Shown here: piece after piece, positions 22,347-32,799 of the stretch
How the letters are laid out: each line of letters starts with the position of its first letter
How positions within the stretch are numbered: the first letter of the stretch is position 1
Source of the DNA: Prostheceraeus crozeri
Taxonomy: Eukaryota > Platyhelminthes > Polycladida > Euryleptidae
Assembly (NCBI GenBank): GCA_907163375.1
Contig: CAJQUW010003215.1
Coordinates: forward strand, 42,936-106,935
Length of the DNA: 64,000 nucleotides
Direction of reading: 5' to 3'
Notes under the pieces: model-generated
The model's database searches: none
What the model was told of the DNA's origin: nothing
The model's input: only the letters and a program-made list of their open reading frames with translations
Translations under genes and position numbers: made by a program

Positions 22347-23153
22347 TTATTTCATTGATGACAATAGGTATTTCTTTCTGTGCCTGCACGTTGAGATGAT
22401 CTCCGTCTTATTGTTCAGCATTTCCTTGCACTCCTTCGTTAAGATCTGGTACTTTTCTTCGAGACAAAGCATGCACTTTTGTGTTCCACATTTGTATTTT
22501 TTTGTTGTTCGCAAGACCTTCCATTTGATGTTATATTCCTTGTTCTTTTCTTTCAGAGTCCAAACATACTTCGATAGTGTAGTTTCATTCTTATATCTTG
22601 TGTTTGTAAATGACTTTTTATGATTGTTGTATCTTGTTTTGAATTCTTCTTCCGTTTGTCCAATGTAAATTTTCTTTTCGTCTTCTGTTGTTACAGTTGC
22701 TTGATAGACAACACATTGCTTGAGGCAATTACCATCTAAAGGGCACGATTTTTTATCTCTACAATTGCATGTTCTTTCTTCTTGATTTTTGTCTTCCTTT
22801 GGCTCCAATGTTTTTGCATTGTGTTGATTGATTATTTGTTTCATGTTTTGCATGCAACTGTAGCTTACTTTTATAGTATTTCTATTAAACAGCTTTCTGT
22901 ATCGGTGATTCGTTGGGAAAAATTGATCTACCAATTTCAGGAATTGACGTCCTATATTGGTTTTCACGCCTTTGCTGTATGGTGGGTTGAACCATATTAT
23001 TTTTCGCTTCCTTTTTGATTTTGTTTCACTCTGTTGATTGAATTTCAAGGTTTTGTCATATCCACCTTTTTTGAGTGCATTTTGATAGTAGTCTTTGACT
23101 TTGTCGAATTCATTGATATCAGATGACAATGTTGTGAGTCTCGTTTCTATCAT
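22347..23153 (-). CDS. Penelope-like or related retroelement ORF, C-terminal part with GIY-YIG
   Basis: The open frame has 268 codons. It begins inside the thumb and linker of a reverse transcriptase: KRKIIWFNPPYSKGVKTNIG, then FNRNTIKVSYSCMQN. A Cys-rich stretch follows (TCNCRDKKSCPLDGNC), then a GIY-YIG nuclease: VVYQATVTTEDEKKIYIGQTEEEFKTRYNNH, LSKYVWTLKEKN, and a final CRHRKKYLL. This subtype is common in cnidarian and other invertebrate genomes and differs clearly from the PLE at 21480. The catalytic reverse-transcriptase part is not present upstream (minus strand above 23153 becomes a different, plus-strand PLE at about 23226). The open frame suggests a fairly young copy. Confidence 0.75.
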   Translation of the reverse strand: MIETRLTTLSSDINEFDKVKDYYQNALKKGGYDKTLKFNQQSETKSKRKRKIIWFNPPYSKGVKTNIGRQFLKLVDQFFPTNHRYRKLFNRNTIKVSYSCMQNMKQIINQHNAKTLEPKEDKNQEERTCNCRDKKSCPLDGNCLKQCVVYQATVTTEDEKKIYIGQTEEEFKTRYNNHKKSFTNTRYKNETTLSKYVWTLKEKNKEYNIKWKVLRTTKKYKCGTQKCMLCLEEKYQILTKECKEMLNNKTEIISTCRHRKKYLLSSMK

Positions 23154-23225
23154 TTCTTCATATCTATCAAAGGTGGATGCGTCGAATTTTTGGATGCTCT
23201 TGTCAAACGTGATGATATCCTAACG

Positions 23226-23963
23226 TTCTCGGTTTATCGGAAAAAGGTTTCGGGTGGTACTTGCCTTTTATTTCAATTCCTTCACAACTGTCGAGCGCTA
23301 CAAGATTTCTGTCATCAAGAGCTATATTCATCGAGCTTGGTCTTTGTGTTCAGATTGGTCATCCTTTGATAACGAAATAAGAACAGTAACTATCCTTTAT
23401 CATTACTGGATAAATATATCAAAATCCATCTTGACAGATTTCTCTCAAAAGAAGATAAAAAAGAAACAGTAGATGTGATCTTCTATTACCATGGACAGTT
23501 GACTTCAAGCTCTACAATTGAAGAGAAAAGACTTACGAAGATTGTAAATGACAGTGTCAAGCCAGTATCAGAAGACAGCAAGATAAAAGTCAGAATTTAT
23601 TACAAAAACCTAAAATTGTCATCAGCCATAAAAACTACATTGGATAAATCAACATCAACTGATCGTGTCGTATACCAATATTCATGTCCGGAGAACATTT
23701 GTAACAATGCTCACTACATCGGCTATACGACAAACCAATTGTCAGTCAGATCCAAACAACACGAGAACAATGGCTCAATCAAACAACACTCATTTGCCAC
23801 ACACAGCACAAAACCCAAAAACATCATTGACTCTATGTCTGTGCTAGCTAAATTCTCAGATATCAATGAGTTGCGGATCTCTGAAGCCATTCTAATCAAA
23901 GAAAGACATCCCACACTAAATAAAAGAGATATGGGATTAACCAGACATTTAAACGTTATTTGA
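23226..23963 (+). pseudogene. Penelope-like element, RT end and GIY-YIG domain
   Basis: Two frames cover the 3' part of a PLE. The first (to about 23472) shows the end of the reverse transcriptase: FIGKRF, YKISVIKSYIHRAWSLCSDWSSFDNEI. The second (23475-23963) runs FYYHGQLTSSSTIEEKRLTKIV, a Cys cluster (YSCPENICNN), the nuclease core AHYIGYTTNQLSVRSKQH, and ELRISEAILIKERHPTLN with the conserved Glu. A frameshift near 23470 separates them. On the plus strand after the stop, about 24035-24060, a stem followed by CCGAAACG resembles half of a hammerhead, but a CTGATGA box is not intact. This is a third PLE type, unlike its neighbours. Confidence 0.8.
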
Positions 23964-24219
23964 TAATAGTGATATTTTCATATGTTGTAACTTATGATTT
24001 TTAAATGCTTTCATAACTTCTTTGTACTTGAAAATAGACCGAGTTTTCTGGTCCGAAACGTTGTCCAATAATCAATATTATATTTTAAAATGGTATTCTA
24101 ACATCGCCTTCAAAGTATTACATCACAAGGGAAAACAATTATATAGAAAAACAGAAAGAACTTTACAAAAATGTAATAAATTGATGAACGACCAACTGTT
24201 TAACAACACTTGTAAACAA

Positions 24220-24225
<6 letters not shown>

Positions 24226-24273
<48 letters not shown>
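24226..24273. repeat. (TA)n microsatellite, left part
   Basis: About 24 TA units, directly abutting the TIR element at 24274. It continues at 25098-25162 on the other side, so one microsatellite was the insertion target. Frames rich in Ile-Tyr here are artefacts. Confidence 0.9.
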
Positions 24274-24275
<2 letters not shown>

Positions 24276-25092
24276 TATTTCTTTGAATATAAGACGCCCT
24301 TGAATAAGGGACGCCCTCAAATAAGAGACGCATCCGTGAGAGGAAAAAATTTAATAAGAGACGCCCTTGAATAAGAGACGCATGTACAAAAAATAGACTG
24401 CTATAGACATACTACATGCAGCCTATTGTAATGTGGTAGCTACATCCGCCTGAGCGATTATTAGGCCCACTTATCTTAGTAAAATAAGTCAGTCTACTAG
24501 TAAATACCGGGTATCATGATCAATATTGTATAATATATAAGGCTTCTTGTTGTTGTATATGCAGTACTTGCATGTTGTACATGCGTTCATGCAGGCCTAC
24601 TTAAGGTTACTTCATCTATACAGGCATTATACGGTAGCTTCCTTTGCATTTGGAGTCATGTACCGGTCGGTAACTTTTGCTGTAAATACTACTTGATTAT
24701 CGGTATTTTCGTTTCGGCAAATTCAGATCTAGTCTACATGTATAGTGGCCAACATGTACTGGTATATGAATGTATTAGATGAGTCTACAAGATATGCTAC
24801 TACAAACCATAAAACTCATTTCATTTCCAAAATATCTGAATTATGATAAAGCGTACATATGTAAGAAAAATTACTGGCGAAATTTGCCCATGACGTAGGC
24901 CTAAGTGAGGAATGCAAAGGTTACCTAAGATAATAGCAGCAAAAAACTAAGACATCTTTTTCTAATGAAAGAATGAAAACTTGAACATTTGATGAATAAG
25001 AGACGCCCTTGAATAAGATACGCCCCTGAATAAGAGACGCATCAATCAGGGATCTAAAAAAAATAAGAGACGCGTCTCTTATTCAAAGAAAT

Positions 25093-25095
<3 letters not shown>
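24274..25095. mobile_element. non-autonomous TIR element with AAGAGACGC repeats
   Basis: Termini CGTATTTCTTTGAATA at 24274 and the exact reverse complement ending at 25095. Near both ends stand several copies of AATAAGAGACGCCCTTG-type units, all pointing inward from the left tip and repeated near the right. The inside (24420-24960) has no coding sequence. It lies inside a TA microsatellite, consistent with a TA-targeting (Tc1/mariner or pogo-like) family. The element class is inferred. Confidence 0.8.

Positions 25096-25097
<2 letters not shown>

Positions 25098-25162
<65 letters not shown>
25098..25162. repeat. (TA)n microsatellite, right part
   Basis: About 32 TA units, the continuation of the tract at 24226-24273 across the inserted element. 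Confidence 0.9.
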
Positions 25163-25164
<2 letters not shown>

Positions 25165-25351
25165 TAAAATAAAAATTGAAAACTGAAAAGACGTCTTCTG
25201 GCGTTGCCGGTTTCAGTGGCTTCATTATTCAGTTACCACTTCTTCAGACGTACTGAGAAAATGAATGATGAAATGATTACATAAATAGAAATATGTAGAT
25301 ATCAACTGCAATTGATAATATGTATATAATATATATATATGGATATTCTTC

Positions 25352-26048
25352 TTACGATATAAAATATTTTGAGATTCTTGTCACTTCACTTTTGTAAAGT
25401 ACGTTGTCGCTTGAAGAAGTCTTCGACGAAAATTCGCAATAAATGCAATCATTTTGAGCCTTTGTCGCCTTTTGATTTATATTCAATACTTTATCAGGCT
25501 CATGGCAATTTCTTCTTATAATAATATATACATATATAATCCAAAAGTGGCACGAAATAATATAAAAATTGCGACACTCAGATGCTAGAAGAAAAACTAG
25601 CTTTTCAGAAAGCCCGACCGGTTTCTGTTGTTTCAGGTTTCTCAAGGGCATAAAATTATATATTGACATAAATTCCAGATATCTTTCAAATACATCAAAA
25701 TAATGTAACTTAGATACACATAAAATGATCGACAAAGAAATCAATAGAGATGTTACAGCAGAGAGATGATGTCATATATCTTGATTTAGAGTGGGATTTA
25801 TAATTCTTATGCATATTTTTTCTTTTTCTTCGCGGTATAATCGTGTGCTATTAGGTGGTAATTTTAGAATTGGCATCACATGGAAATATACTTCTAAATC
25901 TTGAGTACAGCCAAATATGTGATTGCTGACATAGAGAGTTCGGAAATTTGCATCGCGTATTTGCTGCCTATGTACCCGAACTCGGGCACGTAATGAGTCC
26001 CCAGTTTGACCTATGTATAGCCTTTTACAACCTTGACATTGACATTGA
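25352..26048 (-). pseudogene. Penelope-like element, GIY-YIG part and 3' UTR (minus half of a 5'-inverted copy)
   Basis: On the minus strand, from about 26048 down to the stop at 25772, an uninterrupted frame reads FQCQCQGCKRLYIGQTGDS and continues with RARVRVHRQQIR, VSNHIFGCTQDLEVYF and a closing IINPTLNQDI. This is a full GIY-YIG nuclease core with its C-terminal Glu region. It has no Met at its start because the element breaks here. Downstream on the same strand (25771 to about 25352) is probable 3' UTR with AGAAACCGGTCGGGC and a GAAG/GTCTTCGACGAAA hairpin resembling a decayed hammerhead on the plus strand. The upstream half of the same PLE type lies head to head on the plus strand at 26045-26645. 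Confidence 0.75.
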
Positions 26049-26645
26049 AATGAAAGTCAACGCACATCAACTAAACTTCTTAGATGTTCCTGTTTACAAA
26101 GAAGACAATAAAATCGAAACAGGTACTCTAAGTCTACAGATAGCCACAGTTATCTGCCGTTCGATTCCGGTCACCTAAAACATATACTGCGTAATATACC
26201 ATACATCCTAGCTGAACGAATAAACCGCATTGTTTCGATAAACAACGTTAAAGAAAAACGACTTCAAGAGATGCATGCAAGACTTAAGAAACTTGGCAAC
26301 CCCGAGAAACTGATAAGTGACGCGATTGCAAAATCCAGCATAAACCGTCAGAAAAAACATACAAGTGAAAATGAAGAAATCATTTCTTATGCGAAAACGT
26401 ACAACCCAAATAATCCTGATATACATGTATTCCAGGAAATAATCAAACCTTCATTCTCGAGTTTGAAACTGACTTCAACATTCAAAAATTATAATGTAAG
26501 GCCATGCTATAAACAACCAAAATCTCTTTTAAACCTCTTGGCGAAAAGGAATCGAGTCCCACTAATAGGTGTTCAGAAATGTAACAACAAAAGGTGCGAA
26601 TGCTGCAAAACATTAATTGTTGGAACTAAGGATACTAGATTTTGA
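26045..26645 (+). pseudogene. Penelope-like element, reverse-transcriptase part (inverted 5' half)
   Basis: The plus strand begins abruptly at about 26045 within a reverse transcriptase: NAHQLNFLDVPVYKEDNKIETG. After a frame change near 26175 it continues as HILRNIPYILAERINRIVS, ERLQEM-like helix, AKTYNPNNPDIHVFQEII, and the Cys cluster GVQKCNNKRCECCKTLIVG, where it stops at 26645. That is exactly the point from which the minus-strand piece at 25352-26048 would take over in a complete element of this kind. So the two pieces look like one insertion whose 5' half was inverted. At least one frameshift lies in this half. Confidence 0.75.
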
Positions 26646-28432
26646 TCGAACGCTAGAGCTATTACCAAAATACAAACACAGGGCGCAGCGATGCAATGGT
26701 CAAAGATCGATAGTGATTTGGTCTCTTCATCGAAATAACGAAAAAAGATCTCAAATTAGAACAATGTCCTCAGTTCTACTGATGTGAGTTCAGAAGCGAC
26801 ATTCTATACCAGATGCATCATTTTTGTTAATATTTATTTTTCTAAATAATCGCAATCTACATTTGTTTTCATGTTTATCAACAGATCAACCTTAATTAAT
26901 ACTCAACACGATCACCATAAATAACAAAATTGAAATTTCCAAGCGCATTAAATTATGCCAACAAAAAACTAACTTCAAATTCGCGCTGTCCAGAATCGAG
27001 TTGACCATAATAAATTTTTTGATAAGCTCACCAAAGGCATCAAGTTTGTGATATCTTTATCATGTAAATAGGATAATTGAGGCTTTCTATACACCCTGCA
27101 CCCAGACAACAATGACTGAAATTCAAATAACTAGCTGTATACGCATGTAACTGTTCGTATCACTTTGATTGCAACAAAGTATGACAAAATCTTTTGGATA
27201 CCATGTAAAATCCTCGCTACGCGCCTGATAAATTGTTCGTATTCCTTTCCCTTGTCAACAAATACTAAACATATTCAGCGACATAAAATGCACATAAATG
27301 TTCTTCAATTTCATCTAACGATAAAGTTAACATAGTGAGCATTTAATTCATTGATTTCAAGAGGAGAATAATTGTCTATCAGCCTTTCTTCATATATAAG
27401 ACTCAATATCATGCATTTAATTTTCAAAATCCTCCCCAGGCGAGCAAAACTTCTGGCTATGTAGGCCTACCTGATCCGGGCTGCACTGAATGAATGTGAG
27501 AAATTTAGTAATTGCGTCCTTTGAAGCATGCTAGCGTTTTTTTTTTAAATTCATGAAATTTTGCAGACTTCAAATGATGACGCATGATAGTGAAGCAGCC
27601 GATCATGTCGATATTTCTTCTATCCTATGCGTCACATTTTCTGAGGATTTGAGATGGAACGAACACTTCCGTTATGTTGCAGAAACATATTTTATTCTTT
27701 CTGAAAACAGCTGACTGTCAACTTCACATTTTAAAAGAAGTTGTTTTGACTGTGTTTGTAATATTTGTAATACGCTCTCCGCCGTTTTTCTTGTCACTGG
27801 TTGCATCGACGATGATTCATCAAGCATCAAAGGCTAAGGAAATCTCTTCTTCTCTATTATTAGGTGCTCACCCTCTGCGAATCGTTCTCTGAGAGACAAA
27901 CAATCGAAAATGTTCGCTGCGTTTCTCGACTGAATTCATACAAATAACACACAACGACCTGAGATCTTGTCTTTCACTTCTTGCCTTTATTCCTCATCTC
28001 TTTCATGTATTTTTCATTGAAAATGACTGTGTCCTTGATTCTTGTAATGTTATCTGTACTGACATCATCCTATGACTTCATGATTATTGCTTCGTAGTTG
28101 CACTATACCCCAAAAGGAAGTCAAGATTGGTTACTAAATGATAAAAAATCGCAAAATACTTCCTAATTAATTCAACATTTTAAAGCGTCCAAAACGGATG
28201 TGTAGATGAAGATAATTAACAGAAATAGTTCATTTCGGAACCTAATGTCTTCCAATCATATGTTAATGAGCCTTAATCTCCGGGGCAATATCAGAAAATG
28301 AGGGCGCTTGTTCTAGAATATATTAATCTGCAATCACAGTTAGGAATCCATTTTCACGATCAGTAGTTGAAGAAGGAACTCTGATATCATCCTCAAAGAT
28401 CACAACTGCAAATTCCTGTCTTCTCCTCTATC
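26646..28432. other. spacer upstream of the channel gene
   Basis: No gene or repeat end is recognised. A TAGGCCTA palindrome lies at 27462. The promoter of the following gene should be in here, but I see no TATA box I would defend. Confidence 0.4.
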
Positions 28433-30007
28433 ATGGAAGCAGACAATTTGAGTATCCAGCACTGCAGAGAAGACGTGGCTACTCAAGTTGATGGCGATCC
28501 CATTCAGGAGCAGCCCACACAAGAGGAGCTTGAGAAAACGAAGCTGCTTGATCTGATCGGCAACAGTTCGGCTTCTGGCCTCTCTCATGTATTTTCCTCT
28601 TCACGAGGGACTTCAACGAAAGTAGTGTGGATGGCTTTGTTGATCTGCGGTTTCTGTGGATTCCTCTTAAATTATTATTTCATTACCAACGAATATCTAC
28701 ATGGACAAATTTCCACAACTCTTGAAGAAGATCCTGAAGGATTTCAGTGGCCTGATGTAACCATCTGCAACCCGAGTGTCCCAATCCCATTTACAAGGCA
28801 AGGAAATGAACACCTGAATAGTTCCTGGCAGAATCTCACAGAAAGAATGAGAGAATCCATTAATGAAAGAGATTTCAATCGATTTTTGAACATAAATCGA
28901 CTTGGTGAGCTGAAGGTTCTTTTATCCAGTTTGAACGCAAAAACTTTCGGAATCGACTCTACTCGGTATTATTTGCAACTTACTTCTGAAATGAATACTC
29001 AACTCTTAAGACTCGATGCGTTTCCTTTCTGGAATTTTTATTGGCGCATCTACAAGGATACTATGTATCAAGATACTTATGTAAATGTCTGCTACACGAT
29101 CAGACTTCCCGAAGAACTGAAGAGCCAAGGAAGTACAGTAGAATCAAATCAAATAGAATCTTATATTTATTTGCCTCTGCACGATTACTTGACATTTAAT
29201 CCTTTGTCATATCGAACGATCTCGATATTTATATCAAGCCCCGGACAGAGCATCTTTGGTCTTGAACGACAAGGTGTGGAAGTGCATGCTGGCGATGACA
29301 AAGCAATATATTTGAAGCAGACACGATATACACAGTTTTATGCAGGAAAGAAGTGCCTGAAGAAGCCTTTCACTTTCCAGTTATTTGACGTCACTCTCAC
29401 AAGGACGTGGAACTACACTGGAGGTTTTGAGGAGTGTGTAGCTTATCACATGCAGAGAAGGCATTGGGAACGCAATGGGTGTTACCACAGTGATCTTCCC
29501 ATCTTCAAATTCAATTTTGCTACAAATCCACGTCTTTGCTTGAATTTGTCATCATCAAATATGACATACGTGAAACATCAAATGTCGTATCTGGGCGGAC
29601 ATTTACTTGGTAAACGTTTTCGCTTTTGTCAACAATACACATCACAAAATTGTGATTTCCGGAAGTATGAGTATACTCACAAATCGGCAAATCCTTTGGA
29701 TTATAAGAATAATGCACGCGATTTTGCTGCATCACCAGCTGTGAAAGAATTCATGAAAGAAAGAAATCGCTTTCGGAATCGGCTGCACCAGATCGGTAGA
29801 GTAACAATTCGCATTCTACCGGACAAACTTCCACGATACGTTCATGAGCAGTTTCGATTGTCATTCTCACAATTCATTTCGAACATCGGTGGACTCCTTG
29901 GCTTGTGGCTTGGCCTCAGCGTCATCAGTTTATTCGAGTTCTTCGAAATTGGGATGCGAAGCCTTGCACTGCTATGGAGACACCTGAGGAGTAGAAAATC
30001 GGAATGA
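28433..30007 (+). CDS. DEG/ENaC family sodium channel subunit
   Basis: A single 524-codon frame encodes an amiloride-sensitive-type sodium channel, a plasma-membrane trimer subunit. It has a cytosolic N-terminus, TM1 at about 64-84 (VVWMALLICGFCGFLL), and then the family signature QWPDVTICNP at 105-114. A large extracellular domain holds several Cys and N-glycosylation sites (NSS 129, NLT 134, NYT 327, NLS 371, NMT 376). TM2 is at about 484-505 with the pore motif SNIGGLLGLWLGLS; its G-L-S (494-496) is the G-x-S selectivity filter, and S483 is at the degenerin position. The N-terminal gating motif, usually His-Gly, reads Ser-Gly here (SASGLSHVF, about 48). Length fits the family (about 500-650). 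The first Met is used, and no introns are needed. The ligand is unknown; peptide- or acid-gated relatives are possible. Confidence 0.93.
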   Translation: MEADNLSIQHCREDVATQVDGDPIQEQPTQEELEKTKLLDLIGNSSASGLSHVFSSSRGTSTKVVWMALLICGFCGFLLNYYFITNEYLHGQISTTLEEDPEGFQWPDVTICNPSVPIPFTRQGNEHLNSSWQNLTERMRESINERDFNRFLNINRLGELKVLLSSLNAKTFGIDSTRYYLQLTSEMNTQLLRLDAFPFWNFYWRIYKDTMYQDTYVNVCYTIRLPEELKSQGSTVESNQIESYIYLPLHDYLTFNPLSYRTISIFISSPGQSIFGLERQGVEVHAGDDKAIYLKQTRYTQFYAGKKCLKKPFTFQLFDVTLTRTWNYTGGFEECVAYHMQRRHWERNGCYHSDLPIFKFNFATNPRLCLNLSSSNMTYVKHQMSYLGGHLLGKRFRFCQQYTSQNCDFRKYEYTHKSANPLDYKNNARDFAASPAVKEFMKERNRFRNRLHQIGRVTIRILPDKLPRYVHEQFRLSFSQFISNIGGLLGLWLGLSVISLFEFFEIGMRSLALLWRHLRSRKSE

Positions 30008-30900
30008 TATGCTTGTCTTTCTCACGTATCTTGGTTCATTGCAAGCAGAATTGTGACACTATCTGATGACAATTCTTTTCGGAATCAGAACATCAACATC
30101 TTCTGCGGCATTTCATGTTTCTATCTTCAGCAATGCTGCAAATGAAACACCAGAGCAACGTTCCAACATCGTCCGCACATCGCAGAATCATTGTGAAGAA
30201 GTCTCTTCTCTGTCAGACGGTATTTCATTGACTTGTGAACAGTGGCAGTCCGAGGGGGAGTGATGCCGTCGAGTCCCAACACCAGCCCAAACTTTGCTAT
30301 AAAGGATTTGACCCCTCAAGTATCATCTTTCACTTTTGCAATTGCATTTCAACAATGATATTGATTGATCATCCTACCTAAAGTGCATATCTTGAGAGAG
30401 TGGTTCAGCAATTTCCACATTCGATCAGGTCGTTGTGTCACTTCGACCACTTCGATGTGTTGGCCGTCTCTACTGGGACTTCATCTGGTGAAAGTGAAGA
30501 GGACAAAGTCACCGTGAGCCAGCCCACAAACCCAAGCATAGACTTGACCATGAGAAGTAGCAGAGATTCTAGAATTTCTCTTCTATTTCGTTGGGATGAC
30601 CTATTTGTGTAGCGTCGGAAGAAAACTATAATGATGAGGATCTTCAACAGAGAACTCTTCCTCTTCTTTGTCTTCTTTGAGTGAAAACTTTTGTTTTCTT
30701 GTACGCAAATTCGTGACGTTCGGACCTTCATCTGCGCAAATTCGTGACGTCGATTCAGGCTCGCAGACCGAACCCAAATGAACCAGGCTTTTCACAACGC
30801 ACATTCAACACTGTCCTGAGCACGCTTGAGGATATCAATTGGAAAATCGTCAACACCCGCACTGGTTTAATCTTTATACGGACTATACGGACATGCGCAC
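30008..30900. other. spacer after the channel gene
   Basis: This holds the 3' UTR of the channel gene, but no clear AATAAA is seen in the first 400 bases. Short frames (30066-30263, 30400-30612) have no family resemblance. Confidence 0.4.
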
Positions 30901-31510
30901 TTAAAGAACTTTTGTTGTCACCCTATCTACACTGCGACAAAGCTCTTGGTATTTGATTTTAAAGTTCTTCGATGGTTTACCAATATAACTACTGTTGCAT
31001 GTTTTACATGTAAATTCACAAATATTATTCTTAATGTTACATCTATACTTATTTGGCAAAATATTGCAGTATTTGCAGTCATCATGCCTACATGCTTTTT
31101 GTTCGTAAAAATAATCTATCTATCCACTTGATATTTCATTCTTTATTAATATTACATAAAAATTTGTTCTTTAATAAATTATTGTTGCTTTTATTTTATA
31201 TAGTATTCAGGACATCTGTAATGAAATTGTGTGTAATATGACAAGAATTTCAACTGTCTTTGTTTAGTTGGTTGTCGATTTTTATGTCCTTGCTTAAGTA
31301 TTTAAAAAACAATATTCAACTTCTATCTACATACTGATTTCAAGAAAATTTAGGTGGATTTTCAATTGTACATCTATTGCGAACTGAGTACTTTTGTTGT
31401 CATTATTAAAAGCTTACAGAAATTTATTAAAATCATTGCCTTCCTTCGAGAACCATCCTACAATGATGTCGTCAATGCATCCTTAGTAAATGTTTGGAAT
31501 GACATTGGGT
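30901..31510 (-). pseudogene. Penelope-like element fragment, RT and GIY-YIG
   Basis: The minus strand at about 31510-31320 reads GCIDDIIVGWFSKEG, the reverse-transcriptase metal-binding motif in (Y/I)xDD form, and later LKIHLNFLEI, like the FLDI block that follows it in PLEs. Two in-frame stops interrupt it. After a gap, minus strand 31110-30901 gives ACRHDDCKYC, ICEFTCKTCNSSYIG and KIKYQELCRSVDR, a GIY-YIG core with its Cys pair, ending in a stop at 30901. The region between (31111-31310) has no clear frame. It is old and broken, and a different subtype from those at 21-26 kb. Confidence 0.7.
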
Positions 31511-31605
31511 CTACAATTACTTCTTAATTTTTTCCAAAGCAATTTCCTCAGTCTAATTCATCAATATATCAGTTAACGGCGATGTAAAATGTGTAAGATG
31601 TGTAC

Positions 31606-32502
31606 AGTCCGACAGCCAGAAAGAGTTTCTGCAGGGAACGAGGCCGACAATGAGACTTTCACAGAATGATGTACACCTCATAGTCCGGCAGCCAGAACGA
31701 GTTTCTGCAGGGAACGAGGCCGAAAGTGAGACTTTCACAGAATGATGTACACCTCATGCCTACTACGAATCGGCACGTCTGCCGAGTTCTAGTGAGTTCC
31801 TCTTCTTGTCAGACAGGATCAAAGAAAAACACATGTAAATCCAATGGGACGCAGATTGCAGCTTTTGGCTCAAATGAAATTTGTAAGTTTTCTCTGATTA
31901 AACGAAAAGTACCAAGCCCAGAGTCATAATTTTTGACATGGAATGTCTTCAGGTGATTTCCATTCATTTTCATGCACCCCTGTCTGTGTACACGTAGCTA
32001 AACGCATCTAGATTTGGTGAGCCTCTTAATGACGGCAAAAACCAACATTTTGAGCAACTTTATTCACATCCAACCACATCATCACATACATTGCCGATTA
32101 GATGCATGATAATAGCACATGCACATAATAGGAAATGACCTGAAGAAATTGCATGCCAAAAACATTATGACTCTAGGCATAGTACTTTTTGTCTAATCAG
32201 AGAAAACATGCAAAATTTCATTTTTGCCAAAAACTGCAATCTGCGTCCCATTGGATTTACATGTGTTTTTCTTTGATCGTGTCTGACAAGAAGAGGAACT
32301 CACTAGAACTCGGCAGACGTGCCGATTCGTAGCAGGCATAGGGGGTACATCATTCTGTGAAAGTCTCACTTTCTGCCTCGTTCCCTGCAGAAACTTGTTC
32401 TGGCTGCCGGACTGTTAATTGCGCTCGGCGCATTTCGTCGAATTCTGAAATTTGTCAAAATTCTTGTTTGAAAATCAGTTCTGGCTGCCGGACTATTGAA
32501 GC
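31606..32502. mobile_element. inverted-repeat element with duplicated tips
   Basis: The core runs from AGTCCGGCAGCC at 31682 to its reverse complement GGCTGCCGGACT at 32413, with inverted arms of about 290 bp (31682-31930 region against about 32170-32413). A second left tip (AGTCCGACAGCC at 31606, 76 bp of tandem copy) and a second right tip (CTGGCTGCCGGACT ending at about 32502) stand outside the core. The centre (31970-32130) has no coding sequence. This is a non-autonomous foldback-type transposon with nested or duplicated ends. The family is unknown. Confidence 0.75.
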
Positions 32503-32799
32503 ACTAGAAGTTTGAAAGTAAACCATATTATGAAATCCTTGCTATATTAAAGCTATGTCCAATATATAGGAGGGTAGCAAAAGACACCTTGTCTGTCACC
32601 GTCTTCCGTGTTGCATCACAATTTGTCAGACACCGCTTAGAAATAATTGCAAAGTAAAATGAAACTGTGTATGATCTCTATTCAGAGAGGTTCTAAACTT
32701 TAAAATGAAATAAATTTCTTTACTTTCTCTCGGAGAGTTCCAATGGAGAGCAGAGTTGTAACTGGAGAGTTCCAAGGATCCAGTTGATCATTGGAAAAT

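Noticed and set aside
24035-24062. Second hammerhead candidate after the PLE at 23226
   Set aside because: Stem II and GAAAC are visible, but the CTGATGA box is not, so only a decayed ribozyme can be claimed.
24022-24320. Frames with long Ile-Tyr runs on both strands
   Set aside because: They are the (TA)n microsatellite translated.
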